In this document: piece after piece, positions 63,015-64,000 of the stretch
Layout: each line of letters starts with the position of its first letter
How positions within the stretch are numbered: the stretch's first letter is position 1
Source of the DNA: UBA5336 sp038526245
GTDB lineage: Bacteria; Pseudomonadota; Alphaproteobacteria; Caulobacterales; Hyphomonadaceae
Length of the DNA: 64,000 bases
Assembly: GCA_038526245.1 (NCBI GenBank)
Contig: JBCBGZ010000001.1
Location: 69,562-133,561, forward strand
Direction of reading: 5' to 3'
Position numbers and translations under genes: made by a program
The notes under the pieces: model-generated
What the model was told of the DNA's origin: nothing
The model's database searches: none
The model's input: the letters and a program-made list of their open reading frames with translations, nothing else

Positions 63015-64000
63015 TCAGGCCAAAGTCGCATCCGCTGTGCGCAGTGCCAGGGCGACAATGGTCAAGCCCGTATTCACGGCACTTGCCGACGGCAGGACGC
63101 TGGCATCGGCCACGAAGACGTTTTCCAGACCATGCACCCGTCCATGGGCATCGACGACACTGTCGCGGTCATCATTTCCCATGATGGCGCCGCCCGTCTC
63201 ATGCCATAGCGCAACCTCGCGGCGCGGCGTAATCACCTGATAGCCAGCCTTGCGAAACGCTGTCTGGGTCTTGGCCTTTAGCCGTTCGTAAGTTGCCTGC
63301 TGAAAACGGGGCGGGGTGAAGTTCGCTGGTGTGTCACCATCGAAAGTCCAACCCGTGCCTTTGTCTGGCAGGGCTTCGGTCATGTGGAAGACGTTGAGTG
63401 TCCGCTCTGCTACGGCCTTGATGACTGGACGCTTCAGCTTTGATGTCAGCCGCCAGAAGGGGGTCTGGCCTGAGACCTGAACGACGCCAAGCGGGTGGCG
63501 GCAATCTTCATCTGCGTCTTCTGCCATCCAGGCATGGATCGCTAAAGTATTGGTGTGGCGCGGGCCAAGCCGGTTCAACTGGATGAGTGGAAACAGCGTG
63601 CCCGTGGAATGGGCGGCGACACCCTTGCCGAGCCAGCCGCCGCCATTGCCGAGTCCTTCGGGATGCGCATCACTGCGCGAGCGGCGCAGCAGCGCAGGCG
63701 TGTGGCGAAACCCTGCGCTGATAATCACACGACCGGCGCGGATGGTTTTCTCTTCGCCCAGGTGGTTGACCAGAACGCCGTCCGCCCGCGTTCCGTTGCC
63801 ATTCGTGAGAACTTTCAGACACTCTGCATGGTCCAGCAGGGTCACATTGCCGGTTTCAAAGGCGGGACGAAGTGTTGCTACTTCCGCATCCATCTTCGCA
63901 TCTGCACGGCAATAATGCGCCGAACAGTCCGCACACAGGGAGCAAGCCCTGCCGGGGCCATAGTCGAGCCCGCGTGGGATGTGCGCGGTCTTGTGGCCAG
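63015..64000 (-). CDS. GMC family oxidoreductase, C-terminal part
   Basis: A flavin-dependent GMC oxidoreductase whose N-terminal part lies beyond the right edge. The frame is open to 63998, and the first visible residues include IPRGLDYGPGRACSLCADCSAHYC, a cysteine-rich segment found in this subgroup. Further on come GRVIISAGFRHTPALLRRS and the GMC C-terminal active-site region EVALWHETGGAIMGNDD, with FVADASVLPSASAVNTGLTIVALA near the end. The catalytic His lies in LWHETGG. The substrate is unknown. It ends 54 bp before the kinase gene on the same strand and may be cotranscribed. Confidence 0.85.
   Translation of the reverse strand, partial: GHKTAHIPRGLDYGPGRACSLCADCSAHYCRADAKMDAEVATLRPAFETGNVTLLDHAECLKVLTNGNGTRADGVLVNHLGEEKTIRAGRVIISAGFRHTPALLRRSRSDAHPEGLGNGGGWLGKGVAAHSTGTLFPLIQLNRLGPRHTNTLAIHAWMAEDADEDCRHPLGVVQVSGQTPFWRLTSKLKRPVIKAVAERTLNVFHMTEALPDKGTGWTFDGDTPANFTPPRFQQATYERLKAKTQTAFRKAGYQVITPRREVALWHETGGAIMGNDDRDSVVDAHGRVHGLENVFVADASVLPSASAVNTGLTIVALALRTADATLA

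Overview
The window looks like a chromosomal contig of a marine, stalked or dimorphic-type alphaproteobacterium (Caulobacterales/Maricaulales, Hyphomonadaceae-like). The grounds are high-GC coding sequence, the gene order gyrA-coaD-cyclophilin-queA-tgt, an alphaproteobacterial LexA box (GAAC-N7-GAAC) between uvrA and ssb, a DcaP-like porin, and a TipN-like membrane/coiled-coil protein. The genus assignment is inference. A run of 100 N at 61098-61197 marks a scaffold gap.

Layout. 1-15 kb is core genome: sufS-sufT, two small genes, uvrA divergent from ssb, a kelch lipoprotein, the tight gyrA-coaD-ppi-queA-tgt operon, a small lipoprotein and tRNA-Lys(TTT). 15.28-25.23 kb is a 9.9-kb integrated element bounded by a perfect 48-bp repeat of the tRNA-Lys 3' end. 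One arm (leftward) encodes a MerR-like regulator, an HK97-type major capsid protein, a capsid-associated protein, a VRR-NUC nuclease and a frameshifted cysteine-rich exported protein. The other arm (rightward) encodes an AlpA-like regulator, a small protein, a RepA-like ATPase and small and large terminase. A ribbon-helix-helix protein, membrane proteins and a tyrosine integrase sit at the ends. No portal, head protease, tail or lysis gene is present, so it looks like a capsid-coding phage satellite rather than a normal prophage.

25.3-30.4 kb holds a GST-family protein, an unknown protein and a two-gene type I secretion system (ABC exporter plus HlyD adaptor). Divergent from it, 30.99-51.23 kb is one uninterrupted gene for a 6748-residue protein with an N-terminal propeller-like region, many Calx-beta, malectin, CBM-like, cadherin/Ig and calcium-binding modules, and two tandem 408-residue repeats. 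It is the probable substrate of that exporter.

51.4-64 kb holds etfB-etfA, a TipN-like polarity protein, and an acetate-uptake locus: DcaP-like porin and acetyl-CoA synthetase in one operon, next to a LuxR-type response regulator and an SSS-transporter/histidine kinase that match the CrbR/CrbS pair known to control acs in other proteobacteria. The window ends inside a GMC oxidoreductase gene.
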